DNA of 12,567 nt from Actinomycetes bacterium (GTDB lineage: Bacteria > Actinomycetota > Actinomycetes > Actinomycetales > Microbacteriaceae): NCBI GenBank assembly GCA_023428065.1, contig JAEYZI010000028.1, positions 1-12,567 on the forward strand, in the 5' to 3' direction. Positions 1 to 6,080 of the stretch are shown piece by piece; positions within the stretch are counted from its first letter, which is position 1, and each line of letters begins with the position of its first letter. The position numbers and the translations under genes are program-made. A model generated the notes under the pieces. That model saw only the letters and a list, made by a program, of their open reading frames with translations, was not told the DNA's origin and ran no database searches.

Positions 1-321
1 GACCGGCACGACGAGCCCCGCGTCGGTCGCCACGGCGATGCCGACGTGCGCGCGCGAGAAGCGCGACACGCCCTCGTCCGAGAACCACGCGTTGACATCC
101 GGATGCTCCACGAGGGTGCGGCCGACCGCCGCCACGAGGCGGTCGGTCACCGTGATGCCCTCGTCCTTGCGGCCGACGATCGCGCTCATGTCGACGCCGA
201 CGCTCAGCGAGAAGGCCGGCGCCTCCCACGCGCGCACCATGTGGCGCGCGGCCGACTTGCGGATGCCCGCCAGGGGCGTCGTGACGCCCCCGAGGAGCTC
301 CGCGGCGCCCCCGACGCTCAC
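1..321 (-). CDS. 2-oxoacid dehydrogenase E2 acyltransferase core, 3' end missing
   Basis: This is the first 107 residues of an E2 dihydrolipoamide acyltransferase catalytic domain; the gene runs off the window at base 1. Residues 18-50 read LAGIRKSAARHMVRAWEAP and on to a VDMSAI motif, which is the start of the family's catalytic core. Residues 60-107 (TVTDRLVAAVGRTL, HPDVNAWF, HVGIAVATDAGLVVPV) continue it. The GTG start at 321 overlaps the lipoyl gene's stop by four bases (GTGA), so translation is probably coupled. Upstream of this start the frame reads as low-complexity Arg/His and holds no E1/E3-binding domain. This E2 therefore appears to lack both an N-terminal lipoyl domain and the usual peripheral-subunit-binding domain, with the lipoyl domain supplied by the preceding gene. 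In the complex it would transfer the acyl group from lipoyl to CoA. The His-x-x-x-Asp active site would lie beyond the window. Confidence 0.9.
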   Translation of the reverse strand, partial: MSVGGAAELLGGVTTPLAGIRKSAARHMVRAWEAPAFSLSVGVDMSAIVGRKDEGITVTDRLVAAVGRTLVEHPDVNAWFSDEGVSRFSRAHVGIAVATDAGLVVPV

Positions 322-563
322 TCGTCCGCCTCGATGACCGCGATGACGGTGCGCACCTCGACGGTCTCGCCCGCGGGGACCAGGATGTCGACGAGGGTGC
401 CGGTCGCCGGCGACTCGAGCGTCTCCTCGACCTTCTCGGCCTCGATCTCCGCGAGCGGCTCGTCTTCGGCGACGTGATCGCCCACCTGCTTGAGCCACTC
501 GACGATGGATCCTTCGCTCATGCCCATCCCCCACTGGGGAAGCAGAACTTCGACGCGTGCCAT
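318..563 (-). CDS. free-standing lipoyl carrier protein (E2 lipoyl domain)
   Basis: An 81-residue protein that is essentially one biotinyl/lipoyl attachment domain. Residues 4-20 (VEVLLPQWGMGMSEGSI) and 41-56 (EAEKVEETLESPATGT) give the two halves of the fold. Lys44, in the EAEKVE hairpin turn, is the expected lipoylation site, in place of the more usual ETDKA. It would carry the acyl group from the E1 thiamine-diphosphate site to the E2 active site. The ATG at 563 has a clean AGGAG seven bases upstream, and 22 bases separate it from E1 beta. Lipoyl domains of acetoin and pyruvate dehydrogenase complexes are normally fused to E2. Here the domain is a separate polypeptide with a GTGA overlap to the E2 core gene. 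A biotin carrier role is unlikely, given the lack of an MKM motif and the E1/E2 neighbours. Confidence 0.92.
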   Translation of the reverse strand: MARVEVLLPQWGMGMSEGSIVEWLKQVGDHVAEDEPLAEIEAEKVEETLESPATGTLVDILVPAGETVEVRTVIAVIEADE

Positions 564-585
564 GTTTTCTCTCCTCTTGTGTCGC

Positions 586-1602
586 TCAGTTCGCGTGAGC
601 CGGGGCGAGCCCCAGCACGCGGCGGGCCGCGGCGGCGATGCCGTCGCGGTTCGGGTACATCTGCTTCTCCAGCGCGGGGCTGAACGGGATCTGCATGTCG
701 GGGGTGGTGACCCGCACGATCGGCGCCTTGAGCGAGTCGAAGACGTCCTCGGCGACCCGCGCGGAGATCTCCGCGGCGGCACCGCAGGTGCGGTGCGCGG
801 GCTCGGCCACCACGAGACGGCCGGTCTTCACGACGGAGCGGAGGATCGCATCCGTGTCGAGCGGAACGAGCGTGCGGGGGTCGATGACCTCCGCCGAGAC
901 ACCCTCCGCGGCGAGCGCGTCGGCCGCGGCGACCGCCTCCGGGACGGACCCGGAGATGGCGACGATCGTCACATCCGTCCCCTCGCGGGCGACGCGCGCG
1001 ACGCCCAGCGGGATGCGGAACTCCTCATCCGGAACCTCCTCCTTGGTGCCCCACAGGAGGCACGCCTCGAAGGTCAGCACGGGGTCGTCGGAGTCGATCG
1101 CCGCGCGCAGGAGGCCCTTGGCGTCCGTCGGCGTCGCGGGAGCGATGACCTTGAGGCCGGGGACGTTCATGAACATCGGGTACGGGCGGTCGGAGTGGTG
1201 GGCGCCCGTGTTGAGCCCGTAGAACATGGCCGAGCGGAACACCACCGGCATCGAGGCCTGCCCGCCGAACATGTAGCGGTTCTTCGCGACCTGGTTCACG
1301 AACTGGTCCATCGCCATGTACAGGAAGCTCGAGTACGACAGGTCGACGATGGGGCGCAGGCCGGTCATCGCGGCGCCGGCGGCGAAGCCGACGATGCCCT
1401 CCTCCGAGATGGGGGTGTTCCGGATTCGGTTGGGGCCGAAGATCTCGAGGAAGTCGCCCTTGTCCTTGCGGGACTTGCCGCCGCCGGTGGTGCCGTAGAC
1501 GTTCGCCTCGACGTCCTCGCCGATGATGATGACGCGCTCGTCAGCCTCCATGGCCTCGCGCTGGGCGGCGCCGATCGCGCCGAGGTAGCTCATGACGCTC
1601 AT
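586..1602 (-). CDS. 2-oxoacid/acetoin dehydrogenase E1 beta subunit
   Basis: A 338-residue transketolase-like E1 beta chain, normal length for the family. It pairs with the alpha chain to make the thiamine-diphosphate enzyme that cleaves a 2-oxoacid or hydroxyketone and acylates the lipoyl carrier. The N-terminal pyrimidine-binding domain shows IGEDV (27-31), the conserved acidic segment ISEEGIVGFAAGAA (65-78), DLSYSSF (87-93) and GAHHSDRPYPMF (133-144). The C-terminal transketolase domain includes VEVIDPRTLVPLD-type sequence (237-249) and the family ending PDMQIPFSPALEKQMYP (301-317). The ATG at 1602 overlaps the alpha-chain stop by four bases (ATGA); a second in-frame ATG lies three codons in. 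The overall look, and the partner's HRSHGH motif, favour an acetoin-dehydrogenase-type (AcoB-like) E1 over pyruvate or branched-chain E1, but substrate is not provable from sequence. Confidence 0.95.
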   Translation of the reverse strand: MSVMSYLGAIGAAQREAMEADERVIIIGEDVEANVYGTTGGGKSRKDKGDFLEIFGPNRIRNTPISEEGIVGFAAGAAMTGLRPIVDLSYSSFLYMAMDQFVNQVAKNRYMFGGQASMPVVFRSAMFYGLNTGAHHSDRPYPMFMNVPGLKVIAPATPTDAKGLLRAAIDSDDPVLTFEACLLWGTKEEVPDEEFRIPLGVARVAREGTDVTIVAISGSVPEAVAAADALAAEGVSAEVIDPRTLVPLDTDAILRSVVKTGRLVVAEPAHRTCGAAAEISARVAEDVFDSLKAPIVRVTTPDMQIPFSPALEKQMYPNRDGIAAAARRVLGLAPAHAN

Positions 1603-2594
1603 GCCGCGTTCTCCTGGTCTGTGTAGAGGTCGTCGAATGCGACGCTGGTCTCGGGGTAGGGGCTCTCGTCGGTGAAGCGCACGGCCTCGTCGACCTCGGC
1701 GCGCACCTCGGCGTCGAGGGCCTCGAGCTCCTCGTCGCTCACGCCCAGCTCGCGCAGGCGGTTCGCGAAGATGATGATCGGGTCGCGCTCCACCCAGGTC
1801 TGGCGCTCGGTCTCGTCGCGGTAGTCGGTGCCGATGCGCAGACCCTCGGAGTGCTCGTTGAAGCGGTAGGTCATGACCTCGACGAGCGAGGGACCCTCGC
1901 CCGCCCGCGCACGCTCGACGGCCGCGTGGGCCGCCTCGTAGACGGCGAGCACGTTCTGGCCGTCGTCGACGCGCACGCCGGGGATGCCGAATCCCGCGGC
2001 GCGCTCGAAGATCTGCCCGGAGGTCACCGTGTGGGCCGGGGTCGACAGGGCGTACTGGTTGTTCTCGCAGAGGAAGACGACGGGGAGCTTCCACACCCCG
2101 GCCATGTTCATCGACTCGTACAGGGAGCCCTGGTTCGCGGCGCCGTCGCCGAAGAAGGCCATCGACACGAGCGGCTTGCCGAGCACCTTCGCCGCGAGGG
2201 CCGCGCCTCCCGCGATCGGGATGGACGATCCGACGATGCCGGACTCGCCCAGGCTGCCGACCGCGAAGTCGGCGAGGTGGAGGGAGCCGCCCTTGCCCTT
2301 GCACACGCCGGTCGCCTTGCCGACGAGCTCCGCCATGAGCGGCCCGAGGGGCGAGCCCTTGCCGATCGGGTGGCCGTGGCTGCGGTGGTTGCCCGTCATG
2401 TAGTCGCCGTCGCGCAGCGCCATGGTGGCTCCCACGACCTGCGCCTCCTGCCCGATGCTCGTGTGCACGGTGCCGGGGATCTGACCGCGCTTGACCATGC
2501 GGGAGGCGCGCTCGTCGAAGTAACGGATCCGCGTCATCCTGCGCTGCATCTCGAGCAGCGTCTCGCGCGGAAGTTGTGTGGACACGTGGGTCAC
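1599..2594 (-). CDS. 2-oxoacid/acetoin dehydrogenase E1 alpha subunit
   Basis: A 331-residue E1 alpha chain carrying the thiamine-diphosphate/Mg-binding signature: GDGAANQG at 149-156 and the closing Asn-Asn at 178-179. TGNHRSHGHPIGKG (67-80) and GKGGSLHL (100-107) surround the cofactor; the HRxHGH form is typical of acetoin dehydrogenase AcoA-type chains. The first visible start is GTG at 2594, with AAGGA eight bases upstream. A GTG three codons later, at 2585, also has a good AGGGAG, so the exact start is uncertain by three residues. It opens the distal unit E1 alpha, E1 beta, lipoyl protein, E2. It is separated from the upstream SDR gene by 85 bases that hold a strong inverted repeat. That repeat is shared with the transketolase promoter, so the complex is probably controlled with the sugar genes. 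The substrate could be acetoin, another hydroxyketone, or a 2-oxoacid. Confidence 0.95.
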   Translation of the reverse strand: MTHVSTQLPRETLLEMQRRMTRIRYFDERASRMVKRGQIPGTVHTSIGQEAQVVGATMALRDGDYMTGNHRSHGHPIGKGSPLGPLMAELVGKATGVCKGKGGSLHLADFAVGSLGESGIVGSSIPIAGGAALAAKVLGKPLVSMAFFGDGAANQGSLYESMNMAGVWKLPVVFLCENNQYALSTPAHTVTSGQIFERAAGFGIPGVRVDDGQNVLAVYEAAHAAVERARAGEGPSLVEVMTYRFNEHSEGLRIGTDYRDETERQTWVERDPIIIFANRLRELGVSDEELEALDAEVRAEVDEAVRFTDESPYPETSVAFDDLYTDQENAA

Positions 2595-2610
2595 TCCCTG
2601 TTTCCTTCGG

Positions 2611-2640
2611 GTGATGAATGGATATTCATCACTGAATTCA
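2611..2640 (-). promoter_or_regulatory. operator cluster upstream of E1 alpha
   Basis: Two overlapping inverted repeats lie here. The first (2611-2632) has perfect nine-base arms, GTGATGAAT and ATTCATCAC, with a four-base spacer. The second (2624-2637) is ATTCA-N4-TGAAT. The 16 bases at 2623-2638, TATTCATCACTGAATT, recur with one mismatch at 12295-12310 before the transketolase gene. The adjoining TGAATTCA (2633-2640) is also symmetric. This is the A+T-rich exception in a G+C-rich region. It lies just downstream of a plausible promoter, which is where a repressor would sit. The likely ligand-responsive protein is the SorC-type regulator encoded at 3458-4450; that link is inference. Confidence 0.65.
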
Positions 2641-2647
2641 TATTCTC

Positions 2648-2676
2648 AGATTAGCGTACGCAGCCGGGTGCGTCGA
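2648..2676 (-). promoter_or_regulatory. candidate promoter for the E1 alpha operon
   Basis: On the minus strand TCGACG (2676-2671, four of six matches to TTGACA) is followed after 17 bases by TAATCT (2653-2648, three of six matches to TATAAT). A start site near 2641 would place the inverted repeats at about +1 to +30. The -35 element overlaps the last codons of the upstream SDR gene. CGCTAAT at 2656-2650 also precedes the regulator operator at the same spacing, which supports a functional role. The match is weak and based on consensus alone. Confidence 0.35.
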
Positions 2677-2679
2677 GCA

Positions 2680-3444
2680 TCACCAGGCGGTGTAGCCGCC
2701 GTCGATCAGCAGATCCTGCCCCGTACAGTACGACGCGGCAGGGGACAGCAAGAAGACGGCGGGTCCCGCCATCTCCTCGGGCTCCGCGAGACGGCCGATC
2801 GGCGTCTCGGCGGCGAACTCGACGACTTGCATCGCCACTTCGGGGCGCTTGTTCATCGCCGTGAAGGTGTATCCCGGGCTCAGCGAGTTCACCCGGATGT
2901 GCCGACTCGCCCACTCGACGGCGAGCGAGCGCGAGAGCTGCTTCACGGCGCCCTTCGCGCTGTTGTAGTGCACCTGCTGCAGGCCGCGGTGCGCCATCGA
3001 TCCGGACATCGACGCGATGTTGACGATCGAGCCGCCGCCGTTGCGGAGCATCGCCCGCCCCTCGGCCTGGCAGCTCAAGAAGACGCCCGTGACGTCGATG
3101 TCGTACACGCGCTGCCACTGCTCGCGCGGCATCTCCTCGGCCGGTGCGGCGTTCGCGATGCCCGCCGAGTTGACCGCGTAGCGCAACTGCCCCAGCTCGC
3201 GTTCCGTGCGCGCGACCGCGTCGTCGAGCGCCGCGCCGTCCGTCACATCCCCCGCGATCGCGATGGCCCTGACCCCCAGGGCCTCCAGCTCCGAGCGGGT
3301 CTGCTCGAGGGCGTCGCCGGGCAGGTCGAACAGGGCGACGTCGCCGCCGTGCTCGGCGATCCCGATGGCGATCGCACGGCCGATGCCGGCTGCGCCGCCG
3401 GTGACGAAGGCGACTCCGTCGAGCTCGAAAGTGAACGAGGGCAC
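2680..3444 (-). CDS. SDR-family NAD-dependent polyol/ketose dehydrogenase (first SDR)
   Basis: A 254-residue classical short-chain dehydrogenase. The Rossmann motif TGGAAGIG is at 15-22, and Asp40 at the end of the second strand favours NAD(H) over NADP(H). NSAG is at 92-95, catalytic Ser145 or Ser147 lies in NIASMSGS, and YNSAK (160-164) supplies Tyr160 and Lys164. The C-terminus DGGYTAW is typical of sugar-alcohol dehydrogenases such as arabinitol and threitol dehydrogenases. It probably interconverts a polyol and a ketose in the pathway served by the neighbouring importer and kinase. The start chosen is GTG at 3444, which has GGAG seven bases upstream and leaves 13 bases after the regulator stop. 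An in-frame start at 3495 would overlap the regulator by 38 bases, lacks a comparable ribosome site, and would add an N-terminus unlike the family. It is probably co-transcribed with the regulator. Confidence 0.92.
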   Translation of the reverse strand: MPSFTFELDGVAFVTGGAAGIGRAIAIGIAEHGGDVALFDLPGDALEQTRSELEALGVRAIAIAGDVTDGAALDDAVARTERELGQLRYAVNSAGIANAAPAEEMPREQWQRVYDIDVTGVFLSCQAEGRAMLRNGGGSIVNIASMSGSMAHRGLQQVHYNSAKGAVKQLSRSLAVEWASRHIRVNSLSPGYTFTAMNKRPEVAMQVVEFAAETPIGRLAEPEEMAGPAVFLLSPAASYCTGQDLLIDGGYTAW

Positions 3445-3457
3445 TGCTTGACTCCGA

Positions 3458-4450
3458 TCAGGTTGAAACGGGCGGGTCGCCCGGGGATTCGGCATCTGCC
3501 AACCGATACGCGGTCGACAGATCTGTGATGAGCACGTCGATCCAGCCGCCCTTCATCGCGGCGCGGATCGCCTCCGCCTTGCGGACGCCTCCCGCGATCC
3601 CGACCCGACGGGGGATGCTGCGGAGCGTGTCGGCGTCGATCCCGACGACGCGCTCGTCGAGCTCCGAGTCGACGTGGGCGCCCTCGGCGTCGAAGAACCG
3701 GGTGGCGACGTCGCCGACCGCTCCCTTCTCGGCGAGCAGCGCCAGCTCCTCGTCTCCGATCGCGTTGCCGGATATGCGCAGCAGCGGCGACGGGGCGACC
3801 GTGCCGATGCCGACGATGACGTCCGTCAGGCGGCTCCAGAGCCGCGCCGTGTCGCGCACGTGCGGGTCCTGGAAGAGGGTGTCGCGCGCGCTCTTCGACG
3901 AGACGATGCCGGGCGTGGGGAGGAAGACGGGGGTACCGCCGGTCAGTCGCGCGAAGCGATGCGTGAGCTGCGTCGCCTTGACCTGGACCTCCGGGTTCCC
4001 GACACCGCCCATGACCTGCACGATCGACTCGACCTGCTTGCGCTTGAGAGGCATCATCGCGTCCACGGTCGCGAGCAGCGTGGCGGACCACGACGAGAAC
4101 CCCACGCGGGCGCCGTTCTCGAGCGTGGTCTCGAGATAGCCCGCGGCGGCGGCGCCGAGCCCCGCCATGAGACTGTGCTCGTCGGAGCCCGTCTCGACGA
4201 CGATGACCTGCCGCATGCCGTAGCGCGCGGCGATGATCTCCTCGAGGTCGTTGAAGACGCCCTCGGGCGGGATCACGACGGTGCGGACGATGCCCTCTTC
4301 CTGGGCCTGCTTCAGCCAGCGGGAGATCCGTGACTGGGACAGGTGCAGCTTCTCCGCGATCGCCGGCTGGGTCATGCCCTGCTCGTAGTACATCCGCGCG
4401 ACCTGCACGATCATCGCCTGGGGTTCACGACCCCCCGCACCGGTCATCAT
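3458..4450 (-). CDS. SorC/DeoR-type sugar-responsive transcriptional regulator
   Basis: A 330-residue protein with an N-terminal helix-turn-helix at about 27-46 (TQPAIAEKLHLSQSRISRWL). A sugar-phosphate-binding domain of the SorC/DeoR/CggR type follows, at about 60-315. Visible family features are the anion-binding segment RVGFSSWSATL (115-125), VMGGVGNP (146-153), and the C-terminal stretch with VGIAGGVRKAEAI (283-295) and LITD (307-310). Members bind palindromic operators and respond to a phosphorylated sugar. A pathway phosphoketose is the expected effector. The start is uncertain: GTG 4453, ATG 4450 and ATG 4447 follow one another, and a weak GAGG sits seven bases before ATG 4450, which I chose. 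A palindrome 27 bases upstream suggests autoregulation. Related sequence before the transketolase and E1 alpha genes suggests a wider regulon. Repressor or activator cannot be decided from sequence. Confidence 0.93.
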   Translation of the reverse strand: MMTGAGGREPQAMIVQVARMYYEQGMTQPAIAEKLHLSQSRISRWLKQAQEEGIVRTVVIPPEGVFNDLEEIIAARYGMRQVIVVETGSDEHSLMAGLGAAAAGYLETTLENGARVGFSSWSATLLATVDAMMPLKRKQVESIVQVMGGVGNPEVQVKATQLTHRFARLTGGTPVFLPTPGIVSSKSARDTLFQDPHVRDTARLWSRLTDVIVGIGTVAPSPLLRISGNAIGDEELALLAEKGAVGDVATRFFDAEGAHVDSELDERVVGIDADTLRSIPRRVGIAGGVRKAEAIRAAMKGGWIDVLITDLSTAYRLADAESPGDPPVST

Positions 4451-4476
4451 CACCGGGCCTCGGCCGTCTCGTCAGA

Positions 4477-4503
4477 ATGAATATTCATGTCTAATCATTA
4501 GCG
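4477..4503 (-). promoter_or_regulatory. palindromic operator upstream of the SorC-type regulator
   Basis: A perfect 12-base palindrome ATGAATATTCAT (4477-4488) is followed by a second symmetric element CTAAT-C-ATTAG (4491-4501). The whole lies in the 60-base gap between the ABC ATPase stop and the regulator start. The arrangement ATTCA-N9-ATTAGCG (4483-4503) is repeated exactly, with the same nine-base spacing, at 2636-2656 before E1 alpha. No convincing -35 hexamer is visible. The regulator may use both a weak local promoter and read-through from the transport operon. Binding by the encoded regulator is inferred from position and symmetry. Confidence 0.55.
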
Positions 4504-4510
4504 CAGAACG

Positions 4511-6001
4511 TCAGCTCGCGGCGTAATGCATGACGCGATCCGCGGTCGCCTCCTCGGCGGTGAGCGAGGCCTTCGAGCGTCCGTTCGCGAGCACCATGAC
4601 GCGGTGGGACATCCCGAGCACCTCCTCGAGATCCGAGCTGACCATGATCACGGCGTGGCCCTGCGCGGCGAGCTCCACGATGATCTCGTAGATGGCGGCG
4701 CGCGCCCCGACGTCGATGCCGCGGGTGGGCTCGTCGAGGATGACGACCCGGGGGTTGCGGCTCAGCCACTTGCCGAGCACGACCTTCTGCTGGTTGCCGC
4801 CGGAGAGCGACGCCGCGGGGAGCGCGACATTGCCCTTCATGCCGAAGCGCTCGGCGACCTCTCGCGCGAAGCGACGCACGTCGGCCTTCCGCACGACTCC
4901 CCCGCGGGTGAGCCGCTCGATGTTCGGCAGCGCGACGTTGTTCTCGATGGTCTCGGCGACGATGAGGCCCTGCTGCTTGCGGTCCTCCGGGATCAGCACG
5001 ATCCCGGCCTCGCGAGCCGCCCGCGGGTTGTTCGGCGGGATGACCTTGCCGTCGAGCGCGACCTCGCCCGCGCGGCGCGGCTCGAGCGAGGCGATCGAGC
5101 GCACGAGCTCCGTGCGCCCGGCGCCGACGATACCGGCGATACCGAAGATCTCGCCCGCGTGGACGTCGAAGGAGATCTCCGAGAAGCGCCCGTCACGGTC
5201 GCTCAGCTCACGCACCGACAGCACGACCTCGTCGCGGTGCGGGGCGACCTCGGGGAAGAGCCGGTCGACGCTGCGGCCGACCATCTCCCGGACGAGCTGA
5301 TCGGGGTGCACGTCGCCCGAGTCGTGCTCGGCGATCTTGGCCCCATCGCGCAGCACCACGATGCGGTCGGCGATGCGCGCGATCTCCGCGAGACGGTGAC
5401 TGACGTAGATGAAGGAGACGCCCTCGGCCTTGAGGTTGCGTACGCACTCGAAGAGCGCATCCGTCTCGGCCTCGCCGAGCGCGGCCGTCGGTTCGTCGAG
5501 GATCAGGAGCGACGAGTCGAGAGTCAGCGCCTTCGCGATCTCGACCTGCTGCTGACCGGCCACGCTGAGCTCGCGCACGAGGGTGTCCATGCGCCCGCGG
5601 AATCCCAGCCGCTCGAGCTGCGCCTGCGCCGCGGCCCGCATCTGCTTGGCAGAGACGAATCCGCTGCGCGTCGGCCACCGTCCCACCAGGACGTTCTCGG
5701 CCACGGTGAGGTCGGGCAGGAGGCGCATCTCCTGGTGGATGAGGCCGATGCCGGCCGCGATGGCATCCGCCGGGCTCGACGGAGCGTACGGTTGCCCTCG
5801 CCATGTCATGGTGCCGGACGTCGGCTCGACCACTCCGGCGATGATGCTCGAGAGCGTCGACTTTCCCGCGCCGTTCTCGCCGAGCAGCGCGACGACTTCG
5901 CCGGGCCCGATTTCGAGATCGACAGCGTCGAGCGCAACCGTGCCGGGGTACTCCTTCGAGATGCCTCGGACGACGAGGGATGCGTTGGCTTCAGCCACCA
6001 T
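4511..6001 (-). CDS. ribose/xylose-type sugar ABC importer, double ATP-binding protein
   Basis: A 496-residue ATPase with two tandem ABC domains, as in RbsA, MglA and XylG; this is the usual length. The first domain has Walker A GENGAGKST (41-49), a variant signature SVAGQ (146-150) and Walker B LLILDEPT (165-172). The second has the degenerate P-loop GIVGAGRTE (290-298), normal for this family, signature LSGGNQQK (399-406) and ILDEPTRGID (421-430). It powers uptake through the permease encoded upstream, on the cytoplasmic face of the membrane. The frame is open far upstream to 6337, but that part overlaps the binding-protein gene. The ATG at 6001 has GGAG seven bases upstream and starts just before the first conserved strand, so it is the real start. 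A strong hairpin lies in the 79-base gap after the binding-protein gene. Confidence 0.96.
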   Translation of the reverse strand: MVAEANASLVVRGISKEYPGTVALDAVDLEIGPGEVVALLGENGAGKSTLSSIIAGVVEPTSGTMTWRGQPYAPSSPADAIAAGIGLIHQEMRLLPDLTVAENVLVGRWPTRSGFVSAKQMRAAAQAQLERLGFRGRMDTLVRELSVAGQQQVEIAKALTLDSSLLILDEPTAALGEAETDALFECVRNLKAEGVSFIYVSHRLAEIARIADRIVVLRDGAKIAEHDSGDVHPDQLVREMVGRSVDRLFPEVAPHRDEVVLSVRELSDRDGRFSEISFDVHAGEIFGIAGIVGAGRTELVRSIASLEPRRAGEVALDGKVIPPNNPRAAREAGIVLIPEDRKQQGLIVAETIENNVALPNIERLTRGGVVRKADVRRFAREVAERFGMKGNVALPAASLSGGNQQKVVLGKWLSRNPRVVILDEPTRGIDVGARAAIYEIIVELAAQGHAVIMVSSDLEEVLGMSHRVMVLANGRSKASLTAEEATADRVMHYAAS

Positions 6002-6038
6002 GGTTTGACTCCGCGTGGTTCTTGAGAAGATGTGGGGT

Positions 6039-6071
6039 GGGCCCGGGGCGAGCGATAGACGCCCCGGGCCC
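6039..6071 (-). promoter_or_regulatory. strong intergenic hairpin after the binding-protein gene
   Basis: A perfect 12-base-pair inverted repeat, GGGCCCGGGGCG (6039-6050) and its complement (6060-6071), encloses a nine-base loop. It begins ten bases after the binding-protein stop codon on the minus strand. No T-run follows on that strand, so a classical intrinsic terminator is not shown. A 3'-end-protecting or processing stem, or a partial (weak) terminator, is more likely. Such a stem would allow more binding protein than ATPase to be made from one transcript. Confidence 0.7.
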
Positions 6072-6080
6072 GTTACTCGA

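Noticed and set aside
318..321. Frameshift breaking a single lipoyl–E2 gene
   Set aside because: The lipoyl gene ends at a normal domain boundary and the E2 start overlaps it by GTGA with no linker remnant in either frame. A genuine split is more likely, though comparison with relatives would settle it.
586..2304. Extension of the E1 beta frame upstream to 2304
   Set aside because: The added part is Arg-rich shadow sequence inside E1 alpha. The ATG at 1602 with an ATGA overlap matches the family start.
2595..2679. Thiamine riboswitch before the E1 alpha gene, suggested by the thiamine-dependent product
   Set aside because: The 85-base gap is too short and lacks the conserved thiamine-box words; its structure is explained by DNA palindromes.
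3445..3495. Longer N-terminus for the first SDR starting at 3495
   Set aside because: It would overlap the regulator gene, lacks a good ribosome site, and the GTG at 3444 has GGAG at seven bases.
3442..6014. Shared word CGGAGTCAA before the first SDR and before the ATPase
   Set aside because: It contains the ribosome-binding GGAG at the same spacing. Nine shared bases around a ribosome site are not enough to claim a regulatory repeat.
4526..6025. Long plus-strand open frame of about 500 codons opposite the ABC ATPase
   Set aside because: It is rich in Arg, Asp, Gly and Ala with no recognisable domain, and mirrors a clear ATPase gene. Long antisense frames are expected in very G+C-rich coding DNA.
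6039..6071. Classical rho-independent terminator after the binding-protein gene
   Set aside because: The stem is strong but no T-run follows on the transcribed strand, and the ATPase gene downstream needs transcription from the same operon.
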